Assembly (NCBI RefSeq): GCF_017565305.1 | Contig: NZ_JAGEKP010000022.1 | Span: forward strand, 1 to 64,000 | Source: Leifsonia sp. TF02-11 | GTDB lineage: Bacteria; Actinomycetota; Actinomycetes; Actinomycetales; Microbacteriaceae | Reading direction: 5' to 3' | Length of the DNA stretch: 64,000 nt | In this document: in pieces, positions 53,234 to 64,000 of the stretch | Position numbering within the stretch: position 1 is the stretch's first letter | How the letters are laid out: every line of letters starts with the position of its first letter | Made by a program: the position numbers and the translations under genes | The notes under the pieces: generated by a model | Database searches by the model: none | Told to the model about the DNA's origin: nothing | The model's input: the letters and a program-made list of their open reading frames with translations, nothing else

Positions 53234-54559
53234 TCAGAACACGTTGAGCACGTACGCCGCGATCAGGAGCCCGATCACGCCGACGGCGAGGACACCGGCG
53301 GTGACCATGAGAACGACGGGAAGCGTGTTGCCGCGCTTCTTGGGAGGTGCGATCACTCCGCGCGTCGACGTGTGGGTGCTGATGGCGCGCGACGCGCGAA
53401 CCGGAGCGACCTCAGACGTGTTGAACTCGTTCTCCTCACCGTCGAGCAGACGGTCGATGTCGGACGAGTCGATGCGATCGTGGGCGCCCGTGGCGCCGAG
53501 GGTGCGCGGGAGGTCGATCGAGCCCGTGACGAGGATCTCGCCCGTGCTCGTCAGCGGCCCGGTCGCGTCGGCCTGCGGAAGCGACGGGAGGATGAGCGCG
53601 TTGGTCGTGGTGGCGGCCGTCGAGTGCCCGACGTTGCGGGACGTGATCGGCTCGGATTCGTCTTCGAGCTCGGCCGCGGTCGACCAGTGGCCGGTCGGCG
53701 GCGTGAACGGGCGGCGCTCCTGCCCGGCGACGTCCTCGTCGTCCGCGTCGAGCTGCCCGGACTGAGCCGGAGCGGCGGCGGCGACGGGCGTCGCGGTCGT
53801 CGGTGCTCCGAACGCGGTGAAGGCGGACGTCGGGGACGAGCTCACCTCGGTGTCGGGCGCCTGCCCGGCCTGGCGGGCGCTGACCGGAGCCGCCACCGGG
53901 GCGGCCTGCGGGTCGGCGGTCTCCGCGTCGGCGTCGTGGGTGAACGTCACCGGGAAGACCGGATCGGCGATCGCCGGCGCGTGATTCGCCTGCTGGTTCG
54001 CCGCCTGCGCCTGCAGCATCGCGCGCATCTCGCGACGGGTCAGCGTGCGCTCGCCGGTCGATCCCCCGGTCTCTGCCGACGACGCGTCGCCGGAGGGGAA
54101 CACGATCTCCTGCGGGGCCGGTGCCGCGGAGGCCGCCGCCGCCGGAGCGGTGACGACGGTCATCGGCTGTGTGACCGGCTCGGGCTTCGACGCATCCGGA
54201 GCCTGCCGGAACAGGTCGAACGCCGATGCGTCGGAAGCGGCATCCGCGTCGGAACGCTGCGGAACGCTGAAGAGGAGGCTGTCGAAGCTGCCGGCACCGG
54301 AGGGCGGAGTGACGCCGGGCTCGGCGAACGCCGAGGCGGGGATGGCGGGCGACTGGTCGTCGTCGGCGGCCGGGCGTTCAGCTGTCGGCGCCGCGCCCGG
54401 GGTCGCCGTGGTCTCGGGGATGACACCGGCAGGGGTCGCTTCGGAGGTGCCGGCGCGGCGCGCCGCTTGACGCGCGGCGGTGCGCTCGTTCTCTCTGGCC
54501 TGTCGCCGTGTCTGCGGCGGCTGGCTCGCTTCCGCTGGCTCTTCAGGCCACAACGTCAT
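53234..54559 (-). CDS. Large low-complexity protein with a C-terminal membrane anchor
   Basis: A 441-residue protein. Residues 1 to about 400 are Ala/Pro/Thr/Ser/Asp-rich and likely disordered, with one basic N-terminal block ([20 protein letters not shown]) and another about residue 160 ([15 protein letters not shown]). The only hydrophobic segment is a C-terminal helix ([20 protein letters not shown]), so it is probably a tail-anchored membrane protein facing the cytoplasm. No family is recognised. It starts inside the nadD stop (ATGA) and lies before rsfS, so it belongs to the same operon. Confidence 0.75.
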   Translation of the reverse strand: MTLWPEEPAEASQPPQTRRQARENERTAARQAARRAGTSEATPAGVIPETTATPGAAPTAERPAADDDQSPAIPASAFAEPGVTPPSGAGSFDSLLFSVPQRSDADAASDASAFDLFRQAPDASKPEPVTQPMTVVTAPAAAASAAPAPQEIVFPSGDASSAETGGSTGERTLTRREMRAMLQAQAANQQANHAPAIADPVFPVTFTHDADAETADPQAAPVAAPVSARQAGQAPDTEVSSSPTSAFTAFGAPTTATPVAAAAPAQSGQLDADDEDVAGQERRPFTPPTGHWSTAAELEDESEPITSRNVGHSTAATTTNALILPSLPQADATGPLTSTGEILVTGSIDLPRTLGATGAHDRIDSSDIDRLLDGEENEFNTSEVAPVRASRAISTHTSTRGVIAPPKKRGNTLPVVLMVTAGVLAVGVIGLLIAAYVLNVF

Positions 54560-55158
54560 GCCACGCTCCGATACAAGTGATGTTTGGAGATGTACTGGAC
54601 CACCCCGTCGGGGACGAGGTACCAGACGGGGAATCCCCTGCTCACCCGGCTCCGGCAGTCGGTGGACGAGATCGCCAGGGCCGGAACTTCCAACAAGCTT
54701 ACGTCTTGTTTCGGCAATCCAGAAATATTGAGGTCATGTCCCGGACGACTCACAGCCACGAAATGCGCGAGCTTCCAGAGTTCGTCGATGTCGCGCCAGC
54801 TGAGGATCTGCGCGATGGCGTCCGCGCCGGTGATGAAGAACAGCTCCGCCTCCGGGCGTTCCTCCCGCAGATCGCGCAGTGTGTCGATCGTGTACGTCGG
54901 TCCGACGCGGTCGACGTCGACCCGGCTCACCGTGAACCGCGGGTTGGACGCCGTCGCGATGACCGTCATGAGGTAGCGGTGCTCGGCGGGGGTGACCTCG
55001 CCCTTCTGCCAGGGCTGCCCGGTCGGGACGAACACGACCTCATCGAGGTCGAACGACTGCGCGACCTCGCTCGCGGCGACCAGGTGGCCGTGATGGATCG
55101 GGTCGAAGGTCCCGCCCATCACGCCGATGCGCGGGCGGCTCTTCTCGGTCAGCTCCAT
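54556..55158 (-). CDS. nadD: Nicotinate-nucleotide adenylyltransferase NadD
   Basis: A 200-residue enzyme that joins nicotinate mononucleotide and ATP in NAD synthesis. The nucleotidyltransferase signature [12 protein letters not shown] is at 15-26, [11 protein letters not shown] contacts substrate, [13 protein letters not shown] is conserved, and [13 protein letters not shown] is the second signature. I chose the ATG at 55158; the longer upstream frame is a shadow of the neighbouring small gene. Confidence 0.95.
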   Translation of the reverse strand: MELTEKSRPRIGVMGGTFDPIHHGHLVAASEVAQSFDLDEVVFVPTGQPWQKGEVTPAEHRYLMTVIATASNPRFTVSRVDVDRVGPTYTIDTLRDLREERPEAELFFITGADAIAQILSWRDIDELWKLAHFVAVSRPGHDLNISGLPKQDVSLLEVPALAISSTDCRSRVSRGFPVWYLVPDGVVQYISKHHLYRSVA

Positions 55159-55171
55159 GCCGGGAGGCGGC

Positions 55172-55408
55172 TCAGTGCCCCTGGGTCTGGTGACCGGTGC
55201 CGTGGTGCGTGGCGCCCGGCGCACCCGCGTGCGACGCGGCGTCGGCCGCGGAGCGGTGACTGTGGCGGTTCGCCACGTCGCGGTAGCTCATGAGGACGAC
55301 GAGCAGCGCCAGGAAGATGACGATGGCGATCACGCCGTAGGCCCAGGTGGGCATGGGCAGCTCGACGTGGGTCTCCGCTGCGGCGAGGATGTTCGTCACG
55401 TGGGACAT
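55172..55408 (-). CDS. Small single-pass membrane protein with a His-rich tail
   Basis: A 78-residue protein with one central helix ([21 protein letters not shown]) preceded by an acidic-histidine segment and followed by a His/Ala/Gly-rich tail (eight histidines in the last 35 residues). This form occurs between proA and nadD in related actinobacteria. The tail could bind metal, but nothing proves it. It lies 13 bases before the nadD start and may share its message. Confidence 0.75.
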   Translation of the reverse strand: MSHVTNILAAAETHVELPMPTWAYGVIAIVIFLALLVVLMSYRDVANRHSHRSAADAASHAGAPGATHHGTGHQTQGH

Positions 55409-55479
55409 CGGTGGTGTTCCTTTCGGGCGCTGTGATGAAGGCGCTGTGGCGCGTGGCCGTTGTTCAGTCTAGTGGTCGG

Positions 55480-56748
55480 TCACCCGCGGATCTGCCCGGA
55501 CCCGCGGACGATCCACTTGGTGCTCGTCAGCTCCGGCAACCCCATCGGACCGCGTGCGTGAAGTTTCTGTGTGGAGATGCCGACCTCAGCGCCGAACCCG
55601 AACTCCCCGCCGTCGGTGAACCGCGTCGATGCATTGACCATCACGACCGCCGAATCGACCTCGGCGAGGAAGCGCTCGGCGTTGCCGAGATCGTTGGTGA
55701 TGATCGCTTCGGTGTGCTGCGTGGAGTAGCGGCGGATGTGCGCGATCGCGTCGTCGAGGTCGTCGACGACGCGCACGGAGATGTCGAGGCTCATGTGCTC
55801 GGTGGCGTAGTCCTCGTCCGTCACGGGCACGCCTCCCGGTGCGTACGGCAAGGCGGTCTCGTCAGCATGGATGGTGACCCCGGCGGCCGCGAGCGAGCCG
55901 AGCACGGCGGGAAGCAGCCGCTCGGCCGCGGCCCGGTGCACGAGCAGCGTCTCGACCGCGTTGCACACGCTCGGGCGCTGGACCTTCGCATTGCGGACGA
56001 TGTCCACTGCCCAGTCTTCGCGCGCGCTCTCGTCGAGGACGATGTGCACGACGCCTGCGCCGGTCTCGATGACCGGAACGCTCGACTGCGAGACGACCGC
56101 CTGGATCAGCTCGGCGCTCCCCCGCGGGATCAGGACGTCGACCAGCCCGCGCGCCCGCATCAGCTCGTTCGCGCCGTCGCGCCCGAACTCGTCGATGGTC
56201 TGCGCCGCGTCGGCCGGCAGACCGACGCTTACGAGGGCCTCCCGGACGACGTCCACGAGCACCCGGTTCGTGTTGAGAGCCGCCGTGCCGCCGCGCAGGA
56301 CGACGGAGTTGCCGCTCTTGATCGCGAGCGAGGCGATGTCGATCGTCACGTTGGGCCGCGCCTCGTAGATGGCGCCGACGACGCCGAACGGCACGCGCGT
56401 CTGGGCGATCTTGACGCCGTTCGGGAGGTCGCCGCCGCGCACCACCTGTCCGACCGGGTCGGTCAGCCCGACGACCTCGTTCACCGCGTCGGCGAGCCCC
56501 TGGAGCCGCGCCGGCGTGAGCGTCAGCCGGTCGAGGAGTCCCGTCGAGAGGCCGTTCTCACGGCCGTTCGCCAGGTCGAGTTCGTTGGCGGCGAGGATGC
56601 TCTGCTGGGCGGCCAGGACGCCGGCGGCGATGGCGCGCAGGGCCGTGTTCTTCTGCTCCGTGGTCGCCGTGGCCAGCGCCAGAGAGGAGGCCTTGGCCGC
56701 GGTGAGGCGATCGGCGAGCGAGACCGGGACGGCTGTGGTCGAAGACAT
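55480..56748 (-). CDS. proA: Glutamate-5-semialdehyde dehydrogenase ProA
   Basis: A 422-residue enzyme of proline synthesis that reduces glutamyl-5-phosphate to the semialdehyde with NADPH. The catalytic cysteine is in QRPSVCNAVETLLVH (about 255-269). Other family segments are VPFGVVGAIYEARPNVTID, VLRGGTAALNTN and VNASTRFTDGGEFGFGAEVG. Length is normal. It follows proB with a nine-base gap. Confidence 0.96.
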   Translation of the reverse strand: MSSTTAVPVSLADRLTAAKASSLALATATTEQKNTALRAIAAGVLAAQQSILAANELDLANGRENGLSTGLLDRLTLTPARLQGLADAVNEVVGLTDPVGQVVRGGDLPNGVKIAQTRVPFGVVGAIYEARPNVTIDIASLAIKSGNSVVLRGGTAALNTNRVLVDVVREALVSVGLPADAAQTIDEFGRDGANELMRARGLVDVLIPRGSAELIQAVVSQSSVPVIETGAGVVHIVLDESAREDWAVDIVRNAKVQRPSVCNAVETLLVHRAAAERLLPAVLGSLAAAGVTIHADETALPYAPGGVPVTDEDYATEHMSLDISVRVVDDLDDAIAHIRRYSTQHTEAIITNDLGNAERFLAEVDSAVVMVNASTRFTDGGEFGFGAEVGISTQKLHARGPMGLPELTSTKWIVRGSGQIRG

Positions 56749-56757
56749 GGGTCAAGT

Positions 56758-59177
<2,420 letters not shown>

Positions 59178-59248
59178 TCAAATCGGGTGAAACGACGGAT
59201 GGGCGGGCCGAAGCCCGCCCATCCGTGAAGTGCAGTCGTGGGTGAGGC

Positions 59249-59506
59249 TCAGGCCTCGACGGCCACGATGTTGACGACCTTGCGGCCGCCCTTGTTGCCG
59301 AACTCCACCGAGCCCGCCGCGAGGGCGAACAGGGTGTCGTCGCCACCGCGGCCGACGTTGACGCCCGGGTGGAAGTGCGTGCCGCGCTGGCGGACCAGGA
59401 TCTCGCCGGCGTTGACGGTCTGGCCGCCGAAGCGCTTCACGCCGAGGCGCTGCGCGTTCGAGTCACGACCGTTGCGAGTGGAGCTCGCGCCCTTTTTGTG
59501 TGCCAT
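59249..59506 (-). CDS. rpmA: Large ribosomal subunit protein bL27
   Basis: An 85-residue protein with the usual start, [20 protein letters not shown], then [19 protein letters not shown] and [20 protein letters not shown]. It ends in [25 protein letters not shown] precedes the ATG. No N-terminal cleavage extension is present, unlike Firmicutes bL27. Confidence 0.98.
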   Translation of the reverse strand: MAHKKGASSTRNGRDSNAQRLGVKRFGGQTVNAGEILVRQRGTHFHPGVNVGRGGDDTLFALAAGSVEFGNKGGRKVVNIVAVEA

Positions 59507-59537
59507 GTCTTCTTCTCCTCGAGAGGTTCGCTGTCGG

Positions 59538-59846
59538 CTACTTGATGCCGGTGATCTTGACGCGCGTGAGCTCCTGGCGGTGGCCCTGGCGCTTCTTGTA
59601 GCCGGTCTTGTTCTTGAACTTCTGGATGACGATCTTCGGGCCGCGCAGGTCGCCGAGGACCTCGGCGGTCACCTTCACCTTGGCGAGGGACTTCGCGTCA
59701 GAGGTGATCTTGTCACCGTCGACGAGCAGGACGGCGGCCAGCTCGACGTTGCCGTCCTTGTCGGCCTTGATGCGGTCCATCGTCACGATGGTGCCGACCT
59801 CGACCTTCTCCTGCCGGCCACCGGCGCGCACAACTGCGTAAACCAC
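59538..59846 (-). CDS. rplU: Large ribosomal subunit protein bL21
   Basis: A 102-residue protein with [17 protein letters not shown] at the start, [17 protein letters not shown] and the [17 protein letters not shown] end. I prefer the GTG at 59846 because AAAAGG lies nine bases upstream; the GTG at 59852 would put it only three bases away. It is the first gene of the operon rplU-rpmA-obg-proB-proA. Confidence 0.96.
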   Translation of the reverse strand: MVYAVVRAGGRQEKVEVGTIVTMDRIKADKDGNVELAAVLLVDGDKITSDAKSLAKVKVTAEVLGDLRGPKIVIQKFKNKTGYKKRQGHRQELTRVKITGIK

Positions 59847-59862
59847 TTTCACGTACCTTTTC

Positions 59863-59882
59863 GTCGGGGATCAGTTCCCGAC
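59863..59882 (-). promoter_or_regulatory. Hairpin in the rplU leader next to its ribosome-binding site
   Basis: GTCGGG (59863-59868 on plus) pairs with CCCGAC (59877-59882) around an eight-base loop, just ahead of the AAAAGG site of rplU. Such a hairpin could regulate translation, as ribosomal leaders do. It resembles no family that I can name. Confidence 0.4.
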
Positions 59883-60012
59883 CGACGCCGTGGACCTGTC
59901 CTGCTCTTGTTTGTTCAGGGAGTTACTGGTGAGCTCGCGCCCGCCGATGGCGGCGGGTGGCTCTCAGAAAACCGCGAGAGTGTACCGGCCTACCGGCACA
60001 CACCAACGGTCA

Positions 60013-60041
60013 ACTTTACCCGACGCCGCACGACCCGTCAA
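60013..60041 (-). promoter_or_regulatory. Promoter of the rplU-rpmA-obg operon
   Basis: On the minus strand TTGACG (60041-60036) and TAAAGT (60018-60013) are separated by exactly 17 bases, an excellent housekeeping-type promoter. Transcription would start near 60005 and give a leader of about 150 bases before rplU. Confidence 0.8.
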
Positions 60042-60104
60042 TTCAGCGAGGGGGCATCGAGACCGTCCGGCACCGTGGTCGGGGCCGGTTCCTACAATCA
60101 TTCT

Positions 60105-60380
60105 ATGACGGTCCTGATCGATCCCCCGGCATGGCCCGCCCACGGCATGTTGTGGTCGCACCTGGTCAGCGATTCCTCACTCGACGAGCTGCACGCCTTC
60201 GCCGCCGCGGCGGACGTGCCCGCACGCGCTTTCGACCTCGACCACTACGACGTCCCCGACCGCCGCTACGACGAGCTCGTCGCCGCGGGAGCGGTGCCGG
60301 TCGACGGCAAGGAGCTGGTGACCCGGCTCATCGCGAGCGGGCTCCGCGTGCGCGCCCGCGACAGGGGCCGCCGCCACTAG
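60105..60380 (+). CDS. DUF4031 domain protein
   Basis: A 91-residue protein with TVLIDPPAWPAHGMLWSHLVSDSSLDELH and YDVPDRRYDELVAAGA-like motifs (given here in parts), matching the small actinobacterial DUF4031 family. It ends in a basic tail. It is divergent from rplU, with its ATG about 64 bases past the rplU -35. The role is unknown. Confidence 0.85.
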   Translation: MTVLIDPPAWPAHGMLWSHLVSDSSLDELHAFAAAADVPARAFDLDHYDVPDRRYDELVAAGAVPVDGKELVTRLIASGLRVRARDRGRRH

Positions 60381-60420
60381 ACCGCGCCCGCCGCCACCGG
60401 AGTGGCGAACGGACGCGGTC
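60380..60420. terminator. Structured terminator between convergent DUF4031 and RNase E/G genes
   Basis: An outer stem GACCGCG/CGCGGTC encloses an inner perfect stem CGCCAC-CGGA-GTGGCG. There is no T-tract. The position between two convergent gene ends supports a terminator role. Confidence 0.45.
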
Positions 60421-60431
60421 GTGTGGGGAAC

Positions 60432-62978
60432 TCAGGCGTCGCGCTGCTCGCCCGCGAGCTCGCCGCCGGTGATGACCGCGGTGCTGGCACGACGGCCGCG
60501 GCTGCGGCCCTGGCCGGCGGCCTTCGGATGCGGGAGGGCGTCGAGCACGGAGTCGAGCAGGAGCTCGGTCTCCACGGCGGACGGCGCGGGCGTCTGCGCG
60601 CGCTGCTCGGCCGGTGCGGGCAGGTCGATCAGCGGGAGGTCGACGTGCACGGCCGGCTCGGGCTCTGCGGCGGTGTCCGCAGCCACGGGCGGCTCGGAAG
60701 CGTCCACGGGCGCGTCCTGCGCCTCCTGGGCGCCGGTGCGCTGCTCGTCGCGCTGGCTTTTGCTCTTGCGCCGACGCTTCTTGGGTGCCGTCTCGGCCGC
60801 GGGGGCAGCCTGCGCGCCCTCTGCGGCTTCGGCGGCGGCGGGCTGCGTCTCACCAGCAGCCGCGCCGTCGCCCTCGTGGTGCAGATGCAGCGTGGACGCC
60901 GCGATCTGCGCGAGCGCGTTCTTGGCGTCGTCGGTGATCGCGTGCGTACCGTTGCCCGTGTGCGGAGCGCTCGACGCAGGCTGGCCTCCGCCGTTGCCGC
61001 CGCGACCGCGGCGGCGCTCGTTCTGCGGCTGCTGCTGCTGCGGCTGCCGGTGCTTCACGACCGGGTCGTGGTGCACGATGACTCCGCGTCCCGCGCACAC
61101 CTCGCAGGCCTCGCTGAAGGTCTCCAGGAGGCCGAGGCCGAGCTTCTTGCGGGTCATCTGCACGAGACCGAGCGAGGTGACCTCGGCGACCTGGTGCTTG
61201 GTCCGGTCGCGGCTCAGGCACTCGATGAGCCGGCGCAGCACCAGGTCGCGGTTGGACTCCAGCACCATGTCGATGAAGTCGACCACGATGATGCCGCCGA
61301 TGTCGCGCAGCCGGAGCTGGCGGACGATCTCCTCGGCGGCCTCCAGGTTGTTCTTGGTGACGGTCTCCTCGAGGTTGCCGCCGGAGCCCACGAACTTGCC
61401 CGTGTTCACGTCGACGACGGTCATCGCCTCGGTACGGTCGATCACGAGGGAACCGCCGGAGGGCAGCCAGACCTTGCGCTCCAGCGCCTTCTCGATCTGC
61501 TCGGTGATGCGGAACTCGTCGAAGGCGTCGCGGTCGCCGGTGTAGGCCTCGACGCGGTCGATCAGGTCGGGGGCGACCTGGCGCAGGTAGCTCTCGATCG
61601 TCTGGCGCGCGTCGTCTCCGGCGATGACCAGCTTCTGGAAGTCCTCGTTGAAGACGTCGCGGATGATCTTGATGAGCAGGTCCGGCTCGCTGTGCAGGAG
61701 CGCGGGCGCCTGCTGCGTCTCGACCTGGCGGCTGATGTCCGCCCACTGCGCCGTCAACCTGGTGACATCGAGGGTGAGCTGCTCCTCGGTCGCGCCCTCC
61801 GCCGCCGTGCGCACGATGACGCCGGCGTTCTCGGGGAGCACCTCCTTGAGGATCTTCTTGAGCCGCGAACGCTCGGTGTCGGGCAGCTTGCGACTGATTC
61901 CGTTCATCGAGCCGTTGGGCACGTAGACCAGGTAGCGGCCGGGCAGCGAGATCTGGCTCGTCAGCCGAGCGCCCTTGTGGCCGACCGGGTCCTTGGTGAC
62001 CTGCACCAGCACGCGGTCGCCCGCCTTGAGCGCCAGCTCGATGCGACGCGGCTGGTTGCCGGTCTCGACCGCGTCCCAGTCGACTTCACCGGAGTACAGC
62101 ACGGCGTTGCGGCCGCGCCCGATGTCGACGAAGGCGGCCTCCATGCTCGGGAGCACGTTCTGCACGCGACCGAGGTAGACGTTGCCGATGAGCGAGGCCT
62201 CCTGCGAGCGGGCCACGTAGTGCTCGACCAGCACCTTGTCTTCGAGGACGCCGATCTGGATGCGGCCGCTCTTCGAACGGACGACCATCTGGCGGTCGAC
62301 CGACTCGCGGCGGGCGAGGAACTCGGCCTCGGTGATGACCGGGCGGCGACGCCCGGCATCGCGGCCGTCGCGGCGGCGCTGCTTCTTGGCCTCCAGCCGG
62401 GTGGAGCCCTTGACCTTCTGCGGTTCGGTGATCAGTTCCGGCTCGCGCGGGGTGCGCACCTTGACCACGGTGTTCGCGGGGTCGTTCGCCTCGTTGCGGC
62501 CGTTCTCGCCCGCACGACGCCGCGAACGGCGGCGGACAGACCCGGTCGGCTCATCGTCGGGAAGCGGCGGCAGCGGCAGGATGTCGGGCGCCTGGAACAG
62601 CAGCGTGGTCGGCGGGAGGCCGGGGACGTACGCCGGTGCGGCCTCCGCCTGCTCGCCGTGGCGCTCGGGTAGAGCGGGGGGCTCATGGCCGTCGGTTGAC
62701 GCGGTAGCCGCGTCGACCGGCACGGCCGTCGTGGCAGCGCCGTCCTCCCGTACCTCCTCGGTCGGCCCGGCGACCTCCGCCTGGACGTCGACGCCGGCCG
62801 CGGCCTGCTCGACGGCGACGTGCTCCGCAGCGACCTCGCGCTCCTCGGCGAACACCGGCGTCTCCGCCGTGTCGGCGGGTCGGCTGACGCGTCTGCCGCC
62901 GAAGATGCTGCGGCGTCTGCGTCCTCCTGAGCCCTGATCGTTGCTGTTCGTGTTGTCGATATTCTCGTTTTCCACCAT
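60432..62978 (-). CDS. rne: RNase E/G family endoribonuclease
   Basis: An 848-residue ribonuclease for mRNA decay and rRNA processing. A disordered Glu/Ala/Pro-rich N-terminus (1 to about 230) precedes the catalytic core. The core has an S1-like segment (SLIGNVYLGRVQNVLPSME), metal-ligand aspartates in VVDVNTGKFVG near 521 and GIIVVDFIDM near 566, and the Zn-link CEVCAGRG near 625. A second disordered region closes the protein. Disordered flanks on both sides of the core are typical for actinobacterial RNase E, unlike E. coli, where only the C-terminus is long. Confidence 0.93.
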   Translation of the reverse strand: MVENENIDNTNSNDQGSGGRRRRSIFGGRRVSRPADTAETPVFAEEREVAAEHVAVEQAAAGVDVQAEVAGPTEEVREDGAATTAVPVDAATASTDGHEPPALPERHGEQAEAAPAYVPGLPPTTLLFQAPDILPLPPLPDDEPTGSVRRRSRRRAGENGRNEANDPANTVVKVRTPREPELITEPQKVKGSTRLEAKKQRRRDGRDAGRRRPVITEAEFLARRESVDRQMVVRSKSGRIQIGVLEDKVLVEHYVARSQEASLIGNVYLGRVQNVLPSMEAAFVDIGRGRNAVLYSGEVDWDAVETGNQPRRIELALKAGDRVLVQVTKDPVGHKGARLTSQISLPGRYLVYVPNGSMNGISRKLPDTERSRLKKILKEVLPENAGVIVRTAAEGATEEQLTLDVTRLTAQWADISRQVETQQAPALLHSEPDLLIKIIRDVFNEDFQKLVIAGDDARQTIESYLRQVAPDLIDRVEAYTGDRDAFDEFRITEQIEKALERKVWLPSGGSLVIDRTEAMTVVDVNTGKFVGSGGNLEETVTKNNLEAAEEIVRQLRLRDIGGIIVVDFIDMVLESNRDLVLRRLIECLSRDRTKHQVAEVTSLGLVQMTRKKLGLGLLETFSEACEVCAGRGVIVHHDPVVKHRQPQQQQPQNERRRGRGGNGGGQPASSAPHTGNGTHAITDDAKNALAQIAASTLHLHHEGDGAAAGETQPAAAEAAEGAQAAPAAETAPKKRRRKSKSQRDEQRTGAQEAQDAPVDASEPPVAADTAAEPEPAVHVDLPLIDLPAPAEQRAQTPAPSAVETELLLDSVLDALPHPKAAGQGRSRGRRASTAVITGGELAGEQRDA

Positions 62979-63300
62979 CGCTGGTGCACTCCTCGACCGG
63001 CGGCGGCAACCCGCTCGCCGGGTACTCTCCGTCGGAGGTGCCGCGTGCGGCCCCCTCCGTAATCCTTGATCGGGCGGCGGATGCTCGTGGCACCGTCCGT
63101 CCGGCTTTCACTTGTCTTGTGCCTGTCGTGAGCGACCGGCTGTTTCATTCGGGCGCACCTGGCGCCCTCAAGCCTTCTGTTGGAGCCGACCGACATGCTG
63201 TCGGGACGACTTATCCAATGATTATCGCATGTCGACGGCCAGAGGCCGGCGCGACCCGCGTTCACAGAAGTGCCGCGTCGCGCCATGCCATAATCCGACT
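62979..63300. other. Intergenic region between RNase E/G and VKOR genes
   Basis: These 322 bases hold the divergent promoters of both genes and no convincing coding frame. On the minus strand a GATAAT lies near 63223-63230, which would give RNase E/G a leader of roughly 240 bases. Long leaders are known sites of RNase E autoregulation. On the plus strand CATAAT at 63289-63294 lies six bases ahead of the VKOR start codon. Confidence 0.5.
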
Positions 63301-63945
63301 GTGCCTGCCTCGAAGACTGCGCCCACTGCTCCGACGACCGACCTCGCACCCGCGCCCTACCGCCGGCCGACCGCACTCGCGATCTTCCTGATCGTCGCCG
63401 GCGCCATCGGACTGTGGGCGGCCTGGATGCTCACGCTCGACAAGATCTCGCTCCTGGAGAACGCGAACGCGCAGCTCTCCTGCAACTTCAACGTCCTCGT
63501 CGGTTGCGGCAAGAACCTCAATTCGTGGCAGGGCTCCCTGCTCGGGTTCCCGAACCCGATCCTCGGGCTCGGCGGCTGGACGGCCACCATCGCGGTCGGC
63601 GTCGGCCTGTTCGCCGCCGGACGCTTCGCTCGCTGGTACTGGATCGCCTTCAACGTCGGCGTCGTCCTCGCGCTCGCGCTCGTCATCTTCCTGATCACCC
63701 AGTCGATCACCGTGCTCAACGTGCTCTGCCCGTGGTGCATGGTCACCTGGGTCGTCACCATCCCCACGTTCTGGGCTGTCACGCTCTACAACCTGAAAGA
63801 GGGGAACATCCCGGTGCCGGAGCGCGCACGGAAGCTCTTCGGAACCCTCTACGGCTGGGTGCCGCTGATCACGATCGTCTGTTACGCCATCGTGGCGATC
63901 CTGGCGCAGATCCAGCTCGACTGGATCCACCGCGCGTTCGTCTGA
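63301..63945 (+). CDS. Vitamin K epoxide reductase (VKOR) family protein
   Basis: A 214-residue membrane protein with four to five helices that would reoxidise a DsbA-like thiol oxidase by passing electrons to quinone. The loop cysteines are C61 and C69 (LSCNFNVLVGCG), and the redox pair is C143-P-W-C146. The conserved serine/Asn-rich segment GKNLNSWQGSLLGFPNPILG is present. The GTG at 63301 follows a -10-like CATAAT so closely that a leaderless message is likely. The first ~20 residues are Thr/Ala/Pro-rich. Confidence 0.92.
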   Translation: MPASKTAPTAPTTDLAPAPYRRPTALAIFLIVAGAIGLWAAWMLTLDKISLLENANAQLSCNFNVLVGCGKNLNSWQGSLLGFPNPILGLGGWTATIAVGVGLFAAGRFARWYWIAFNVGVVLALALVIFLITQSITVLNVLCPWCMVTWVVTIPTFWAVTLYNLKEGNIPVPERARKLFGTLYGWVPLITIVCYAIVAILAQIQLDWIHRAFV

Positions 63946-63965
63946 TCCGCCACACAGAAGGGGAA

Positions 63966-63998
63966 GGGCTCCCGACCGCTGGTCGGGAGCCCCTCTCT
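63966..63998 (+). terminator. Rho-independent terminator after the VKOR gene
   Basis: GGGCTCCCGACC and GGTCGGGAGCCC form a perfect 12-bp stem around the loop GCT, followed by CTCTCTCT. It lies 21 bases after the VKOR stop, at the window edge. Confidence 0.8.
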
Positions 63999-64000
63999 CT

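Overview
The window is high-GC DNA from a Gram-positive actinobacterium, most likely a member of the Microbacteriaceae (Leifsonia-like). This rests on rbpA, pafB-pafC next to tatA-tatC-helY, an actinobacterial imuA/imuB/dnaE2 mutasome with CGAAC-N4-GTTCG LexA boxes, GTG starts, many ATGA/GTGA gene overlaps and long Ala/Pro-rich tails. It is almost entirely ordinary chromosome. Only the first ~700 bases look accessory.

Layout. 1-700: end of an IS3-family element, a decayed integrase tail and a gene-poor stretch. 705-8400: accessory metabolism and regulation (DHFR-like protein, two AraC regulators, a coupled SDR-SDR-LtrA operon, a methyltransferase, small conserved proteins). 8400-17250: UvrA-like ATPase, DUF308 protein, S9 peptidase with an SDR, NfeD-SPFH-GDPD operon, rbpA with a strong terminator. 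17255-25749: a long leftward run pafB-pafC-small membrane protein-tatA-tatC-helY-lnt, preceded by an FKBP lipoprotein. 25814-31034: trmI-HAD, PAC2, uppP, M20 hydrolase, tRNA-Leu. 31107-37763: CDF transporter, WYL regulator with a ferritin-VIT fusion, DUF1707, SOS-controlled DUF6504, and an ABC/FtsX/TetR operon with a striking double operator. 37873-44447: DUF3097 then the SOS mutasome. 44533-52465: Tat-exported surface protein, YceI, a GH3 lipoprotein broken by a C10 run, UbiA and MFS genes, a membrane pair, LCP protein and a lipoprotein. 52599-60041: tRNA-Ala and the leftward operon rplU-rpmA-obg-proB-proA-small protein-nadD-large disordered membrane protein-rsfS. 60105-64000: DUF4031, RNase E/G and VKOR.

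How the genes work together. The clearest theme is DNA-damage response. Two near-perfect LexA boxes sit before the DUF6504 gene and before imuA-imuB-dnaE2, and pafB-pafC would supply the LexA-independent arm. A second theme is the envelope: Tat translocase, Lnt, UppP, LCP, GH3 and several lipoproteins, plus a likely Tat substrate. The Pup-proteasome block that in Mycobacterium tuberculosis lies between trmI and pafB is absent here, leaving trmI, an FKBP lipoprotein and pafBC adjacent. No CRISPR array, intact prophage or biosynthetic cluster was seen.
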